DNA of 64,000 nucleotides from Sporolactobacillus spathodeae (lineage in GTDB: Bacteria; Bacillota; Bacilli; Bacillales; Sporolactobacillaceae). Position numbers and translations under genes: made by a program. A model generated the notes under the pieces. The model did no database searches. It saw nothing but the letters and a program-made list of their open reading frames with translations, and had not been told where the DNA came from. This document shows, piece by piece, positions 35,692 through 47,917 of the stretch; positions within the stretch are counted from its first letter, which is position 1; every line of letters starts with the position of its first letter. The stretch spans positions 81,549-145,548 of the forward strand of contig NZ_JAFBEV010000006.1 in NCBI RefSeq assembly GCF_016908935.1, read 5' to 3'.

Positions 35692-36265
35692 GGTCTAAAT
35701 TTTTAGACGTTCGGTCTAACTTTTCTCCGGTTCGGTCTAACTTTTCTTCGGTTCGGTCTAACTTCTGATTTTCGGCCTAACTTTTCGGGGGTTCGGTCTT
35801 ACTTTTTCCCTGTTCGGTCTAACTTTTCTCCGGTTCGGTCTAACTTCTGATTTTCGGCCTAACTTTTCGGGGGCTCGGTCTTACTTTCGCTTGATTCGGT
35901 CTAACTTTTCTCCAGTTCGGTCTAACTCCTGATTTTCGGTCTAACTTTTCCCCGCTTCGGTCTAACTTTTCTTCGGTTCGGTCTAACTTCTGATTTTCGG
36001 CCTAACTTTTCGGGGGTTCGGTCTAACTTTTTCCCTGTTCGGTCTAACTTTTCTTCGGTTCGGCCTAACTTCTGATTTTCGGTCTAACTTTTTCCCGGTT
36101 CGGTCTAACTTTTCTTCGGTTCGGTCTAACTTCTGATTTTCGGTCTAACTTTTCGGGGATTCGGCCTAACATTCCCCCGCTTCGGTCTAACTTCTGATTT
36201 TCGGCCTAACTTTTCGGGGGTTCGGTCTAACTTTTCTCCGGTTCGGCTCAGCTTTTGTTCGCATC
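35692..36265. repeat. Array 3b: about 28 tandem units (family 2, GGTCTAACTTTT core)
   Basis: Adjacent to array 3a. 21-base units GGTCTAACTTTT plus CTCCGGTTC-like ends alternate with 19-base units GGTCTAACTTCTGATTTTC and GGCCTAACTTTT variants, in a recurring 21-21-19 pattern. It lies downstream of the gatB terminator and upstream of dagK, so it may be outside the main transcripts. Confidence 0.93.
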
Positions 36266-36285
36266 TTATACATTCTTACCGTATT

Positions 36286-36318
36286 TAAAAAAGCCGGGGC
36301 TGCATGCCCTGGCTTTCC
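36286..36318 (-). terminator. Rho-independent terminator of gatCAB
   Basis: On the minus strand AAGCCAGGGC/GCCCCGGCTT with loop ATGCA, followed by TTTTTTAAATA, 14 bases after the gatB stop. Confidence 0.82.
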
Positions 36319-36332
36319 TTTGAATCTGCACT

Positions 36333-37769
36333 TTATAGTTTATCAATTTCTTCAAGAATGATCTGGTTAACCATCGTTGGATTGGCTTTGCCGTGCGAGG
36401 CTTTCATCACTTGGCCGACGAGGAAGCCGAGGGCGCGGTCTTTACCATTTTTATAGTCAATCATCGACTGCTTATTGGCTTCGAGAATCGGCAGCATCAG
36501 ATCGCGCAGCGCGCCTTCGTCAGAAATCTGGACAAGCCCTTTGGCTTTAACGATTTCTTCTGGGTCGCCGCCTTTTTCGATCAAATCTTTGAAGACCTTC
36601 TTAGCGATTTTGCTGGAAATCGTGCCTTTTTCAATCAATTGCACGAGTTTCGCTAGCGCTTCTGGCTTCATTGGCACTTCGTCAATTGTCAGATACTTGC
36701 TGTTCAGATAGGCGGAGACTTCACCCATCAGCCAGTTGGCGACAAGTTTCGGATCAGCGTCGCCGGCGGTCGCCGTCTCGAAGTAGTCGGACATTGTCTT
36801 CTGTTGTGTCAGCACCATCGCATCATAATCTGTGAGACCCATCTCTTCGACATAGCGTTTTTGGCGGGAATCTGGCAGTTCCGGAATTTCCGCCTGCAGC
36901 CGGTCGATCCATGCATCGTCGATTTTCAGCTTGATGATATCTGGTTCCGGGAAGTAACGGTAGTCGTCCGAGCCTTCCTTGCCACGCATCAGCGTTGTCG
37001 TCTTGGTCGCGTCATTGTAGCGGCGTGTTTCCTGTTCAACCTGACCACCGGAGAGCAGCACTTTTTCCTGACGGCGTTCTTCGTAGGCGATCCCTTTTTC
37101 GACAAAAGTGAATGAGTTCAGGTTCTTGAGCTCGGTCTTTGTGCCGAAGGTCGTCTGACCGAAGGGACGAATCGAAATATTGGCGTCGCAGCGCAGCGAG
37201 CCTTCTTCCATCTTCACGTCGGAAACATCGATATACTGCATGATCGCTTTCAGCTTTTCCAGATAGGCATAGGCTTCTTTCGGTGAGCGCATATCTGCTT
37301 CCGAAACAATTTCAATCAGCGGGGTACCGACACGGTTGAAATCGACGAGCGAACCGGAGCCATCTTCCAAGTGATTCAGTTTGCCGGCGTCTTCTTCAAG
37401 ATGCAAACGGTGCACACCAATTTTCTTTTTCACACCATCGACTTCGATTTCGATAGAGCCGTTGCGGCCGATTGGTTTGTCGAACTGAGAGATTTGATAG
37501 GCTTTCGGATTATCCGGATAAAAATAATTTTTTCTGTCGAATTTTGTTTCCCGGGTAATATCGCAATTCAATGCCAGTGCGGCTTTAATTGCAAAATCAA
37601 CCGCTTCTTCGTTGAGAATTGGCAGAACGCCGGGATGTCCGAGACAGATCGGGCAAGTATGGGTATTCGGCGCCGCGCCGAATTCATTGGCGCAACCGCA
37701 GAAGGCTTTCGTTTTCGTTTTTAATTCCACATGGACTTCCAGACCGATAATCGTTTCAAAGTTGCTCAT
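36333..37769 (-). CDS. gatB: Asp-tRNA(Asn)/Glu-tRNA(Gln) amidotransferase subunit B
   Basis: 478 residues. GatB binds mischarged Glu-tRNAGln or Asp-tRNAAsn and phosphorylates the acyl group before transamidation with ammonia from GatA. It begins [20 protein letters not shown] and has the zinc-site CGCANEFG and [12 protein letters not shown], then HLEEDAGKL in the catalytic cradle. The helical and YqeY-like tail ends [11 protein letters not shown]. Its start overlaps the gatA stop by one base (TAATG). Full length. Confidence 0.96.
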   Translation of the reverse strand: MSNFETIIGLEVHVELKTKTKAFCGCANEFGAAPNTHTCPICLGHPGVLPILNEEAVDFAIKAALALNCDITRETKFDRKNYFYPDNPKAYQISQFDKPIGRNGSIEIEVDGVKKKIGVHRLHLEEDAGKLNHLEDGSGSLVDFNRVGTPLIEIVSEADMRSPKEAYAYLEKLKAIMQYIDVSDVKMEEGSLRCDANISIRPFGQTTFGTKTELKNLNSFTFVEKGIAYEERRQEKVLLSGGQVEQETRRYNDATKTTTLMRGKEGSDDYRYFPEPDIIKLKIDDAWIDRLQAEIPELPDSRQKRYVEEMGLTDYDAMVLTQQKTMSDYFETATAGDADPKLVANWLMGEVSAYLNSKYLTIDEVPMKPEALAKLVQLIEKGTISSKIAKKVFKDLIEKGGDPEEIVKAKGLVQISDEGALRDLMLPILEANKQSMIDYKNGKDRALGFLVGQVMKASHGKANPTMVNQIILEEIDKL

Positions 37770-39229
37770 TAGTCATTCGCCCCTTTAATTGCCGGCGCGA
37801 GCTTGAAGCTAGCCGTCTGTTCATAGGCGTAGGCCGCGCGGTAGAGAGTTTCTTCGCCGAACGGACGTCCGATCATCTGCAGACCAACCGGCATGCCGTC
37901 CGCGAGACCACATGGCACGCTGATTGCCGGAACACCGGCGAGGTTGACTGGAATCGTCAGAAGATCGTTGGCATACATCGTCAGCGGATCGTCGATCAGT
38001 TCGCCGACCTTGAATGCCGGCGTCGGTGTGGTCGGGCCAACGATGATGTCGTGGTTCTCGAGCACTTTTTCAAAATCCTGTTTAATCAGCGTGCGGGCCT
38101 GTTGCGCTTTCTTGTAATAGGCGTCATAGTAGCCGGAGCTGAGCGCGAAGGTACCGAGCATAATCCGACGTTTGACTTCATCACCGAAGCCTTCGCTTCT
38201 CGATTTCTTATACATTTCAATCAAGTCGTTCGTGTCGGCGCGCACGCCATAACGGACGCCGTCAAAGCGGGCCAGGTTGGCCGACGCTTCAGATGAGGCA
38301 ATGATATAGTAAGCCGGCACCGCGTATTGGGAATGCGGCAGTGACACTTCTTCACATTCAGCGCCGAGTGCCTCCAATTGGCGAATTGCAGCTTTGATCT
38401 GATCCTTAACCGCCGCATCGATGCCTTCGCCGAGGTATTCTTTCGGGATGGCGACGCGCAGTCCTTTGATCTCGCCGGTCAGCGCTTTGGCATAATTCGG
38501 CACTGCTACATTGGCGCTCGTCGAGTCGTGGGCGTCCAGTCCGGAGATTGCTTCGAGCAGGTAGGCGTTGTCTTCAACGGTACGTGTAATCGGGCCAACT
38601 TGGTCGAGTGATGAGGCAAACGCAACGACACCGAACCGCGAGACACGGCCGTAAGTCGGCTTCATGCCGACCACGCCGCAGAATGCGGATGGCTGGCGAA
38701 TCGAGCCGCCCGTGTCTGTCCCCAATGCAAATAGTACTTCGCCGGCAGCAACAGCCGCAGCCGAACCACCACTCGATCCGCCTGGAACTCGGTCGGTGTC
38801 CCACGGATTACGCGTCTTGGCATAAGCTGAATTTTCCGTTGAGGAACCCATCGCAAATTCATCCATATTTAGTTTACCAATAGTGATCGCTTGTTCAGCG
38901 CGAACTTTTTCGACAACCGTCGCGTCGTAAATCGGATCATAGTTTTCTAGAATTCGGCTCGCACAAGTGGTTTTTAGGCCCTTGGTCACGAGGTTGTCTT
39001 TAAGCCCAATCGGCATGCCTGCAAGCAACGCGTCGCTCGTCAGCGCCTGCTCGTCCAATTTGCGTGCCTCGGCTTTCGCCTGGTCTTCATTGAGTGTCAG
39101 AAAAGCTTTTACCTTGTCGTCGACTTCATTTATGCGCGTGAACGCTTCATCAACGAGATCGGATGCCTTGATTTCCTTGTTATGTATCTTCTGCTTCAGA
39201 CGCACAAGGCCTTCTTCAAAAAGCGGCAT
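37769..39229 (-). CDS. gatA: Asp-tRNA(Asn)/Glu-tRNA(Gln) amidotransferase subunit A
   Basis: 486 residues, amidase-signature family. GatA releases ammonia from glutamine for GatB. The Ser-cisSer-Lys triad is visible: Lys in [14 protein letters not shown], and the serines in [15 protein letters not shown] and [21 protein letters not shown] eight bases upstream supports the ATG. Middle gene of the gatCAB operon, 24 bases after gatC. Confidence 0.96.
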   Translation of the reverse strand: MPLFEEGLVRLKQKIHNKEIKASDLVDEAFTRINEVDDKVKAFLTLNEDQAKAEARKLDEQALTSDALLAGMPIGLKDNLVTKGLKTTCASRILENYDPIYDATVVEKVRAEQAITIGKLNMDEFAMGSSTENSAYAKTRNPWDTDRVPGGSSGGSAAAVAAGEVLFALGTDTGGSIRQPSAFCGVVGMKPTYGRVSRFGVVAFASSLDQVGPITRTVEDNAYLLEAISGLDAHDSTSANVAVPNYAKALTGEIKGLRVAIPKEYLGEGIDAAVKDQIKAAIRQLEALGAECEEVSLPHSQYAVPAYYIIASSEASANLARFDGVRYGVRADTNDLIEMYKKSRSEGFGDEVKRRIMLGTFALSSGYYDAYYKKAQQARTLIKQDFEKVLENHDIIVGPTTPTPAFKVGELIDDPLTMYANDLLTIPVNLAGVPAISVPCGLADGMPVGLQMIGRPFGEETLYRAAYAYEQTASFKLAPAIKGAND

Positions 39230-39253
39230 CTCTTCATCCTCCTTAAAATTGCA

Positions 39254-39550
39254 TCAGTCTGCTTCCATAATCAGCGGTACTTTGACTTGCCCTTCTTCCT
39301 GAAGCGGCGCGTTTTTCAGCGCTTCTTCGCGTGGAAGAGACGGCACAACTTGATCTTTGCGCATCACATTGTGCATGTCGAGCACATGGGTCGTCGGTTC
39401 GACGCCTTCTGTGTTCAGCTCGTTCAATTGTTCAGCGAAACCGATGATGTCATCAAGCTGCGTCGTAAACGTTTTGATTTCTTCATCGCTAAAAGACAAT
39501 CGGGCCAAATTGGCAACATACTTGACTTCTTCTTCAGAGATTCGGCTCAC
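39254..39550 (-). CDS. gatC: Asp-tRNA(Asn)/Glu-tRNA(Gln) amidotransferase subunit C
   Basis: 98 residues. GatC stabilises the GatA-GatB complex by wrapping between the subunits. The sequence [20 protein letters not shown] and the late [19 protein letters not shown] are typical. A GTG start at 39550, six bases after GGAGGTG, was chosen because it gives the standard family N-terminus; the open frame continues 28 codons upstream without family similarity. First gene of gatCAB. Confidence 0.93.
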   Translation of the reverse strand: MSRISEEEVKYVANLARLSFSDEEIKTFTTQLDDIIGFAEQLNELNTEGVEPTTHVLDMHNVMRKDQVVPSLPREEALKNAPLQEEGQVKVPLIMEAD

Positions 39551-39704
39551 AATCGTCACCTCCATTCCTAAGTTAAGCGAAAAAATTTGATCGTTCATCA
39601 AATTCCAATACTGATCCAATAATAGCAAATTCACTAAGTGTGATGCAATGAAATGGCGACAAATTCCGTGCCTCAGAGCTAGTTTGTTCGGAAAATTTGT
39701 CGAG

Positions 39705-40001
39705 CCAAGTCTCGTTTTGAAAAAAATATGCTCCGGCTGCTTGCTTTTCCCGTAAGACGCCAGAGCGCCTGCGCTGCATTTTAGCTACAGAATCAGATAC
39801 ATTTCTATCGAAGTAGATAAACTTGGCTTAGCCAAGTCCTTGTGCAAAATTGCGCTTCGGCTGCTCGCTTGCCGCAGGCGATCCGTGAGCCTCCTCAGAC
39901 AAACTAGAATCTGTGGGGTCTCACTTGGCTCGCTGTTCCCGCAAGACGCCAGAGCGCCTCCGCTACATTTTAGCCACAGAATCAGATACATTCTAAAACT
40001 T
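39705..40001. repeat. Dispersed intergenic element, two copies in tandem (H and I)
   Basis: Copy H (about 39705-39800) is short: GAGCCAAGTCTCG, ATGCTCCGGCTGCTTGCTTT, then CCAGAGCGCCTGCGCTGCAT. Copy I (about 39820-40001) is fuller: AACTTGGCTTAGCCAAGTCC, GCGCTTCGGCTGCTCGCTTG, CCTCCTCAGACAAACTAGAA, TCTCACTTGGCTCGCTGTTC. Both end CAGAATCAGATACATT. Tandem copies suggest local duplication of the element upstream of gatC. Confidence 0.78.
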
Positions 40002-40004
40002 TCC

Positions 40005-40051
40005 GTAGCCAAATCCTTTGGGCGACGGCTATGACTTAGTTTTTCTGATAC
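40005..40051. repeat. Imperfect hairpin repeat, related to 46254-46298
   Basis: GTAGCCAAATCCTTTGGGCG, then ACGGCTATGACTTAGTTTTT and CTGATAC. It shares the CCTTKGGGCGAYGG core and the CTTAGTTTT arm with the perfect hairpin at 46254. Both lie next to larger dispersed elements. Confidence 0.6.
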
Positions 40052-40081
40052 TAATTTTGAAAACAAAATAGCGTAGAATCG

Positions 40082-40204
40082 TTATCCACTTGTGTATAAC
40101 TTTTTTATATTAGTGATGAAGTTATGCACTGTGGATGATTTTGTCGCCGTTTTGTTGCTAAATGCAGTGTTTTCTGTTGATTCTGTGTACAACCCTGTGA
40201 ATAG
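40082..40204. promoter_or_regulatory. Cluster of six DnaA-box-like 9-mers
   Basis: TTATCCACT (40082-40090), TTATACACA on minus (40091-40099), TTATGCACT (40122-40130), TCATCCACA on minus (40130-40138), TTGTACACA on minus (40184-40192) and CTATTCACA on minus (40196-40204). One fits TTATNCACA fully and the others differ by one base. The first four form two head-to-head pairs. The region is intergenic and non-coding. It could be a DnaA-titrating cluster; no origin genes are nearby. Confidence 0.5.
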
Positions 40205-40249
40205 CAAGCGCGTCTGTTGATAAAGCACGGCTTCTTCTCAAAAGTACTT

Positions 40250-40283
40250 AGAAAAAGAAAGAACCGCAGCTAAGAAACTGCGG
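40250..40283 (-). terminator. Terminator of the camS transcript
   Basis: CCGCAG/CTGCGG stem with an 8-base loop, followed on the minus strand by TTCTTTCTTTTTC. Confidence 0.65.
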
Positions 40284-40345
40284 AACTATTTGACTCTATT
40301 GTAGCCTTTCCTGCAGCGTTTCAAACGTAAGCGTTCAGACGGCGC

Positions 40346-41530
40346 TTAATGTTCGTAAATCGACACGTACGCATTGTCACTGCTCGATGTCCGCTCTATC
40401 AACGCTTCCTGTGTGCTGTCAGAAGTGATATAGATATGCACCGGAATGTCGCGGGCGAATCCGAAACGATTATTGACAATCGACGCAACATAGTTGGCAA
40501 AACTGGTGACTTCCGTCTCATCTGTGAACTGGATATTGACATCAAGCTGCAAATCACTCAGATTCCCGTTGTGATAGTAACCTTTCCCGACAACACCAAC
40601 AAAATTTGGGAAGTACTTCTGCACGTCATCTTTGAAGAGGTTGAATTTATCCAAATCAGCTTTGTAATTTGATGAAGCGGTACTCGACGGGAAAAGCACA
40701 TGATGATCGCTAATGTTTTTCCAGCTGCTGATTGTTGACGAACTGGCCGAAACCTCTGTCTGAGCATAGAAATCGCCTGGGACAAGCGAGGATGGCGCTG
40801 AGGTCATATAGAGCGTCAGCAGAATCGGTACCTGGCTGAGTCCGTTCACTTGACGAATCCGCGACAGAATTTTCGGCGCAACCGCTTTGCCCCATGCCTT
40901 AACCTGAGATTGATTCAACGTGACTTCAACCGGGTTGATGTTCTTGTTTTTATCCATAATTCGGTCGCTGTACACGGAGTTCAGTGAGACAGCAATCGAT
41001 ACGCCGCCGAGCACATACTTACCGCCTTGCTTTTTCAAGTAATCTTGCTCCAAGACGTAATTCAAATACTTCGGATGTTTCTGCGCCTGCGTGACGACGT
41101 TGCCCTTGCCGAGCGGCGGGTTCAAACCCGGAACGCCTTTAAACCGTCCCGTCTCATTTTGTTCCTGGCCTTTGCGGTAAAGGATATGATCAATATCGTT
41201 AGTCGACAAATACTGTCCGCTCTGGAACACATAGCTAGAAGGACTGTATACGGATTTCGACAGATTCACCAAGCCGCCTTCCAGCTGATCGATATCGACT
41301 CGATTGTCGACCCCGTAATTAATATAACCACGCATTTGATCGTTTGCTTGTGGCTTGATTGATTGATAGCCTTTATTGCTTGTGGCCGGAATCAGACTTG
41401 TCGTTTCTGTCTTCCCGTTCTTTTTATTGACAACTTTACTTGTCTGACTGCCACCGAATGAGCAGCCAGCAAGGAGCACCGACAGGCTTAAGAAACCGGC
41501 GAGCAGTGCACTGCTTCTTCTCTGTTTCAA
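40346..41530 (-). CDS. camS: CamS-family sex-pheromone-precursor lipoprotein
   Basis: 394 residues. A lipoprotein signal peptide with lipobox LLAGC (Cys about 23) places it on the outer face of the membrane. Body motifs YINYGVDNRVDIDQLEGGLV, LNPPLGKGN and FPNFVGVVGKGYY match CamS/YerH proteins, whose signal peptide yields the cAM373-like pheromone in some cocci; the mature protein's role is unknown. A TTG start is preceded by GAGGAGG seven bases upstream. It is 12 bases downstream of ligA, as in Bacillus. Confidence 0.9.
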   Translation of the reverse strand: MKQRRSSALLAGFLSLSVLLAGCSFGGSQTSKVVNKKNGKTETTSLIPATSNKGYQSIKPQANDQMRGYINYGVDNRVDIDQLEGGLVNLSKSVYSPSSYVFQSGQYLSTNDIDHILYRKGQEQNETGRFKGVPGLNPPLGKGNVVTQAQKHPKYLNYVLEQDYLKKQGGKYVLGGVSIAVSLNSVYSDRIMDKNKNINPVEVTLNQSQVKAWGKAVAPKILSRIRQVNGLSQVPILLTLYMTSAPSSLVPGDFYAQTEVSASSSTISSWKNISDHHVLFPSSTASSNYKADLDKFNLFKDDVQKYFPNFVGVVGKGYYHNGNLSDLQLDVNIQFTDETEVTSFANYVASIVNNRFGFARDIPVHIYITSDSTQEALIERTSSSDNAYVSIYEH

Positions 41531-41542
41531 CAGGACGCCTCC

Positions 41543-43582
<2,040 letters not shown>

Positions 43583-45817
43583 TCAGACTTTCTCGATTGG
43601 GGCAAACGCGCCCAAGAGTCGCTTGAGACCGACCGGTTTTGGAAAAACAATATCGAGTTCGACGCTATCGCCGCTGCCTTTCGTGCTGACAACGGTGCCG
43701 ACCCCCCATTTCTTATGGCGCACCTTATCGCCAGCCTGCCAGTCGCCGCCTGCACCGCTCTGTTTTTTCAGTGTCGGCACACTCTGGCGGTAAACCGGCT
43801 CAGCCGCGCGCCGTCCAAAGCTAAAGGACGATCGCTGCGTCTCAAAACGTCCGCCGCCAAAACCATTCGCCGTTCGCCCTGCTTCCTGCTCAATCAGCGT
43901 CTGAGGAATTTCTTTGATGAAGCGTGACGCGGAATGAGCGACAGTCTGTCCGAACAGCGTCCGTACCTCAGCTGAGGTCAAATAGAGACATTGACGTGCG
44001 CGGGTAATACCCACGTAAGCGAGTCGCCGTTCTTCTTCCATTTCATCCGGGTCATCCAGCGCGCGACTGTGCGGGAAAATCCCCTCTTCCATACCAATGA
44101 GAAAAACAACCGGGAACTCCAGACCTTTGGCGGAATGGAGCGTCATCAGCGTCACCGAATCCTGATTGGTCTTTTCATTTTCTTCCTCAACATCGGAATC
44201 CAACGCCAGTTCCGTAAGAAAAGTCACGAGTGACTTATCGTCATGCGATTTTTCAAACTCCTGCGTTACCGACAAGAATTCATCGAGGTTCTCTAAACGG
44301 CTTTGCGACTCAAGCGTTCGTTCCGCCTTGAGCGCGTCGCGGTAACCTGATTTGTCGAGCACCTCATCAACTAAATCGGTCACTGAAAGAAACTCCTGCA
44401 TCTTCGACCAGTTCATGATCATCTCAGAGAATGCTTCCATTTTATTTGCGGTCCGCGGTGCAATGCTGATTTTGTCGATCGAACCAATCGCCTGATTGAG
44501 CGAGCAGTCGGCCTGAATCGCATAATCCGCGAGTTTATCCATCGACGAGGCGCCAATGCCGCGCTTCGGTTCATTAATCACGCGAGCGAGGCTGATATCG
44601 TCATCAGGATTGGCAATTAACTTCAAATAGGCCAGAATATCCTTGATTTCCTTGCGCTCATAGAATTTGATACTACCAATCATCCGATACGGAATATTCG
44701 ATTTGACGAGTGTTTCTTCAATCACACGGGACTGAGCGTTGGTCCGGTAAAGCACAGCCAGATCGGAATAGCGGAAGCCATTGTGCGTCAACTCTTGCAT
44801 TTTTCCGGCGACATAATAGCCTTCATCGTGTTCCGTGCCTGCCTGATAATAGGTGATCTGCTGCCCGTCCTCATTCTCCGTCCAAAGATTCTTCGGTTTC
44901 CTGTTCAGATTGTTATCAATCACGTGGTTAGCCGCTTCGAGAATCTTCTTCGTCGACCGATAGTTTTGTTCGAGCTTAATCACCGTCGCATCCGGATAGT
45001 CTTCCTCAAACGAGAGAATGTTATGAATATCCGCCCCGCGCCAGCCGTAAATTGACTGGTCTGAGTCGCCGACCACGCAAAGGTTTTTGAAGCGATCAGC
45101 AAGAAGATGAACGAGCAGATATTGCGACCGATTCGTATCCTGATATTCATCGACATGGATATATTGGAACTTTTTCTGATAGTAGGCGAGCGTTTCCGGA
45201 ACCCTTTGAAAAAGCTGAACGGTTGTCATAATCAAATCATCGAAATCTAGGGATTGATTCTGCCGCAGTTTTTTTTCATAGTCGAAATAGACGTCGCGGA
45301 CAATTTCATCAAAAACGTCATTCGCTTGTTTGGCGAAATCGGCCGCCGTCTTCAATTCATTTTTCGCCGCACTGATCTTGCCGAGAATGCTACGCGGTGT
45401 GAATTTCTTCGGATCGAGATTGCGTTCTTTTAATATATTTTTGATCACGGATTGCTGATCGGTCGTGTCGAGAATTGAAAAATTGCGGCTGATACCCAGC
45501 CGGTCGATGTCGCGGCGCAGAATCCGCACGCACATCGAGTGGAACGTCGATACCCAGACATCATTGACGAGCGGACCGGCGAGCTTGGTCAGACGCTCTT
45601 TCATTTCTTTTGCCGCTTTATTGGTAAACGTGATCGCTAGTAAATTCCAAGGTGCCACGTCGCGTTCAATCATTAGATAAGCCATGCGATGCGTCAAAAC
45701 GCGCGTCTTGCCGCTTCCCGCGCCGGCCATAATTAGGAGCGGCCCTTGATGATGCTTGACCGCCTTCAGCTGCTCGGGGTTCAGCCCTTTGAGCAAATCT
45801 TGTGAAATACTGTCCAT
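43583..45817 (-). CDS. pcrA: ATP-dependent DNA helicase PcrA (UvrD family)
   Basis: 744 residues, SF1A 3'-5' helicase that is essential in Bacilli for dealing with replication-transcription conflicts, RecA filaments and plasmid rolling-circle replication. Motifs: Walker [15 protein letters not shown], Walker B VDEYQDTN, the [13 protein letters not shown] motif, [11 protein letters not shown] and [20 protein letters not shown]. The C-terminal Tudor-like RNA-polymerase-binding domain ends [19 protein letters not shown]. The pcrB gene that normally precedes it in Bacillus is absent; yerC lies directly upstream. Confidence 0.96.
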   Translation of the reverse strand: MDSISQDLLKGLNPEQLKAVKHHQGPLLIMAGAGSGKTRVLTHRMAYLMIERDVAPWNLLAITFTNKAAKEMKERLTKLAGPLVNDVWVSTFHSMCVRILRRDIDRLGISRNFSILDTTDQQSVIKNILKERNLDPKKFTPRSILGKISAAKNELKTAADFAKQANDVFDEIVRDVYFDYEKKLRQNQSLDFDDLIMTTVQLFQRVPETLAYYQKKFQYIHVDEYQDTNRSQYLLVHLLADRFKNLCVVGDSDQSIYGWRGADIHNILSFEEDYPDATVIKLEQNYRSTKKILEAANHVIDNNLNRKPKNLWTENEDGQQITYYQAGTEHDEGYYVAGKMQELTHNGFRYSDLAVLYRTNAQSRVIEETLVKSNIPYRMIGSIKFYERKEIKDILAYLKLIANPDDDISLARVINEPKRGIGASSMDKLADYAIQADCSLNQAIGSIDKISIAPRTANKMEAFSEMIMNWSKMQEFLSVTDLVDEVLDKSGYRDALKAERTLESQSRLENLDEFLSVTQEFEKSHDDKSLVTFLTELALDSDVEEENEKTNQDSVTLMTLHSAKGLEFPVVFLIGMEEGIFPHSRALDDPDEMEEERRLAYVGITRARQCLYLTSAEVRTLFGQTVAHSASRFIKEIPQTLIEQEAGRTANGFGGGRFETQRSSFSFGRRAAEPVYRQSVPTLKKQSGAGGDWQAGDKVRHKKWGVGTVVSTKGSGDSVELDIVFPKPVGLKRLLGAFAPIEKV

Positions 45818-45851
45818 TCATTGCACATCCTATTTAATGTCATTCAGCGAT

Positions 45852-46148
45852 TCAGCCGTTTTCCTTCAACCGTTCCAATGTCATCTGATAGCCCTCATTG
45901 CCAAAATTAATGCAGCGTTTGACTCGGGAAATCGTTGCCGTACTCGCGCCGGTTTGTTCTTCAATATGATGATAAGTGTTTCCAGCCATCAGCATCCGTG
46001 CCACTTCAAGCCTTTGCGACAGCGATTGAATTTCGCCCATCGTGCAGAGATCGTCAAAGAAACGATAGCATTCCTCGCGATCTTTCAAAGTCAGAACCGC
46101 GTCAAATAGCTGGTCCAGCGCCTTACCTCTTAATTTATCGATTTGCAA
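45852..46148 (-). CDS. yerC: YerC/YecD family TrpR-related protein
   Basis: 98 residues, a Trp-repressor-fold DNA-binding protein. It has FFDDLCTMGEIQSLSQRLEV and the recognition-helix region TYHHIEEQTGASTATISRVK. In Bacillus, YerC is encoded next to the pcrBA-ligA region and is proposed to regulate neighbouring or amino-acid genes; its ligand is not established. It lies 34 bases upstream of pcrA and likely heads this operon. Upstream is a repeat-rich gap. Confidence 0.88.
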   Translation of the reverse strand: MQIDKLRGKALDQLFDAVLTLKDREECYRFFDDLCTMGEIQSLSQRLEVARMLMAGNTYHHIEEQTGASTATISRVKRCINFGNEGYQMTLERLKENG

Positions 46149-46253
46149 ATTTGTCCATTCCCTTCAATGCCATCCTGATAATTTAATGATGCAACAAATA
46201 GTTTTCGATCAAGCTGTCTCTTTTTGATTCGCACCGATTAGCAAAAACTTGAC

Positions 46254-46298
46254 GTAGCAAAACTCCTTGGGGCGATGGTCGATCCTTAGTTTTGCTAC
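46254..46298. repeat. Perfect hairpin repeat (GTAGCAAAACT arms)
   Basis: GTAGCAAAACT and AGTTTTGCTAC, an 11-bp perfect inverted repeat, flank a CCTTGGGGCGATGG core. A degenerate relative is at 40005-40051. No T tract beyond the stem, so it is not an ordinary terminator. Confidence 0.65.
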
Positions 46299-46329
46299 TA
46301 AATTCTGTTGAATTCTTTCTGTTTAAACC

Positions 46330-46467
46330 TGTTGTTATTTTTCATCATTTATAGCCATACGTGCGCTTGCCAATGATACCGCAAGCCTCCCCGAACAGCG
46401 CGGCCTGTCCGGCACACAAATTCCTGCAGGCGCCAGGGGGCATTACCTTTTTGTCAGAAAAACAACA
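46330..46467. repeat. MITE-like element with terminal inverted repeats
   Basis: 138 bases bounded by TGTTGTTATTTTTCATCA and its imperfect complement ending TCAGAAAAACAACA. The interior (GCGCTTGCC, CTGCAGGCGCCAGG) resembles fragments of the dispersed elements. A sister copy with the same ends lies at 59724-59830. There is no transposase inside. Apart from this and the hairpin at 46254, the 46149-46693 gap is empty. Confidence 0.65.
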
Positions 46468-46590
46468 TTCTATTGAGCCAACGTATATAAAATGAGTATC
46501 ATTGTCGCGCACTACTTCACGAAAGTATACCTCTACCATCTTACAACAAATCGAGACAGTGATAAAGCTGATCCTTATTCTGCAATTGAT

Positions 46591-46636
46591 AAAAAAATAG
46601 GCTCTCACCGACTGAATTGCGGGGGAAGCCTATTTC
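46591..46636 (-). terminator. Terminator of the 46694-47674 gene
   Basis: On the minus strand AAATAGGCTT pairs with AGCCTATTT, followed by TTTTTA. The loop is long (about 27 bases) with some internal pairing. Confidence 0.65.
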
Positions 46637-46693
46637 ATCTCATTGGACGCGTTGCCTTTTCGCCCAAAAAATAATATTAAATTTAAACATTGC

Positions 46694-47674
46694 TTATTTT
46701 TCAACAGTCTCTTCTTGATGATCATCCAGCGTCTTTTGAATATAGCCTTTAATCAGCTCCGCCGATGCATCAAAAGCCTGTTTTTCTTTGTCCGTCAAAT
46801 GGAAATGGAGGATTTTCTCGACGCCGTTTCTACCGAGTACAATCGGCACACCGATTGATAGATCATTCTGACCATATTCGCCTTCCAAAACAACCGAAGC
46901 CGGTGTAATATTTCGCGCGTCATTCAATATATTCTTCGCAAAAGTAGCAAGCTGATTGCCGATGCCAAACTGCGTATTGCCTTTCCTTTTATGAATTTCC
47001 CAACCGAAATGCCGAGCGGCTTCTTCCACTTCATCCCGATTGAGCGCGGTCAATTCAGTCGATTCCGCCTCGAATTCATCGAGTGATTGTCCACCAATCC
47101 GAACCTGTGACCAAGCGGCAAATTGGGAGTCCCCATGTTCGCCCAACATGTAGGCGCTGATGCTACGCGGATCAATGCCGCCGATCAGGTTGGAAATCTG
47201 CCGACGCAGTCTCATGCTATCCAGCGCGGTGCCGGTACCGATGACCCGTTCCTTCGGCAATCCGGAAAGTTTATAGAATAAATAGGAGATGATGTCGCAA
47301 GGATTCGTTGCAATCACATAGATACCTTTGAAGCCGGCCTGACGAAGCCTCGGAACGATATCATAAGCAATAGCCGCTGTGCCTTTGAGCAATTCCAGCC
47401 GTGACGAAGAGATCATCTGCGAACGTTCGGTGACAGCAACGAGGATGACATCACATACGGCAAGACCTTCAAGCGGCACATCAAAAACGCGGGTGCGTGA
47501 CGGCGTTACTTCGATGCTGTCCGCAAAGTCATAAGCTTCACCTTTGGCGCGTTCGCTGTCGATGTCCGAAAGGTAGAGCTCGTCAGCGATATTCTCATGG
47601 AGAATGGCTGAAGCCGCTGCTTTCCCAACATTTCCGATTCCGACAATACCGACTTTTCTGATTGTTTTGCTCAT
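46694..47674 (-). CDS. L-lactate dehydrogenase-like L-2-hydroxyacid dehydrogenase
   Basis: 326 residues. The NAD motif is VGIVGIGNVGKAAASAI, the nucleotide-selecting residue lies in LYLSDIDSERAKG, the catalytic His in YMLGEHGDSQFAAWS, and Asp and Arg in GTGTALDSMRLRR. The active-site loop reads TERSQMISSSRLELL, unlike the GxNQKPGETR loop of true LDH, so substrate preference probably differs from pyruvate. A GAGGAG site precedes the ATG. Monocistronic with its own terminator. It is only distantly related to the enzyme at 3216-4154. Confidence 0.82.
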   Translation of the reverse strand: MSKTIRKVGIVGIGNVGKAAASAILHENIADELYLSDIDSERAKGEAYDFADSIEVTPSRTRVFDVPLEGLAVCDVILVAVTERSQMISSSRLELLKGTAAIAYDIVPRLRQAGFKGIYVIATNPCDIISYLFYKLSGLPKERVIGTGTALDSMRLRRQISNLIGGIDPRSISAYMLGEHGDSQFAAWSQVRIGGQSLDEFEAESTELTALNRDEVEEAARHFGWEIHKRKGNTQFGIGNQLATFAKNILNDARNITPASVVLEGEYGQNDLSIGVPIVLGRNGVEKILHFHLTDKEKQAFDASAELIKGYIQKTLDDHQEETVEK

Positions 47675-47917
47675 AGTAAAACCGCTCCTCTTTGTTTACG
47701 TTTTCTTTTTCTCGTGTGTGCCGCTAATTGTACACCTTTTCACATTTAGCCGCAATACACTGCAGATTCGGAATTGCTGAACAAATGCGCCATTCATTTT
47801 CATTTGGAAATATTAGGGTTTATAAGATAGCGAACATATGTTACTTTATAGTTTAAGTATTAAAAAGAGTGCGGTCACTTTTCGCGTTACCGAATTACTA
47901 TGGGAGATGAAGTCGAT

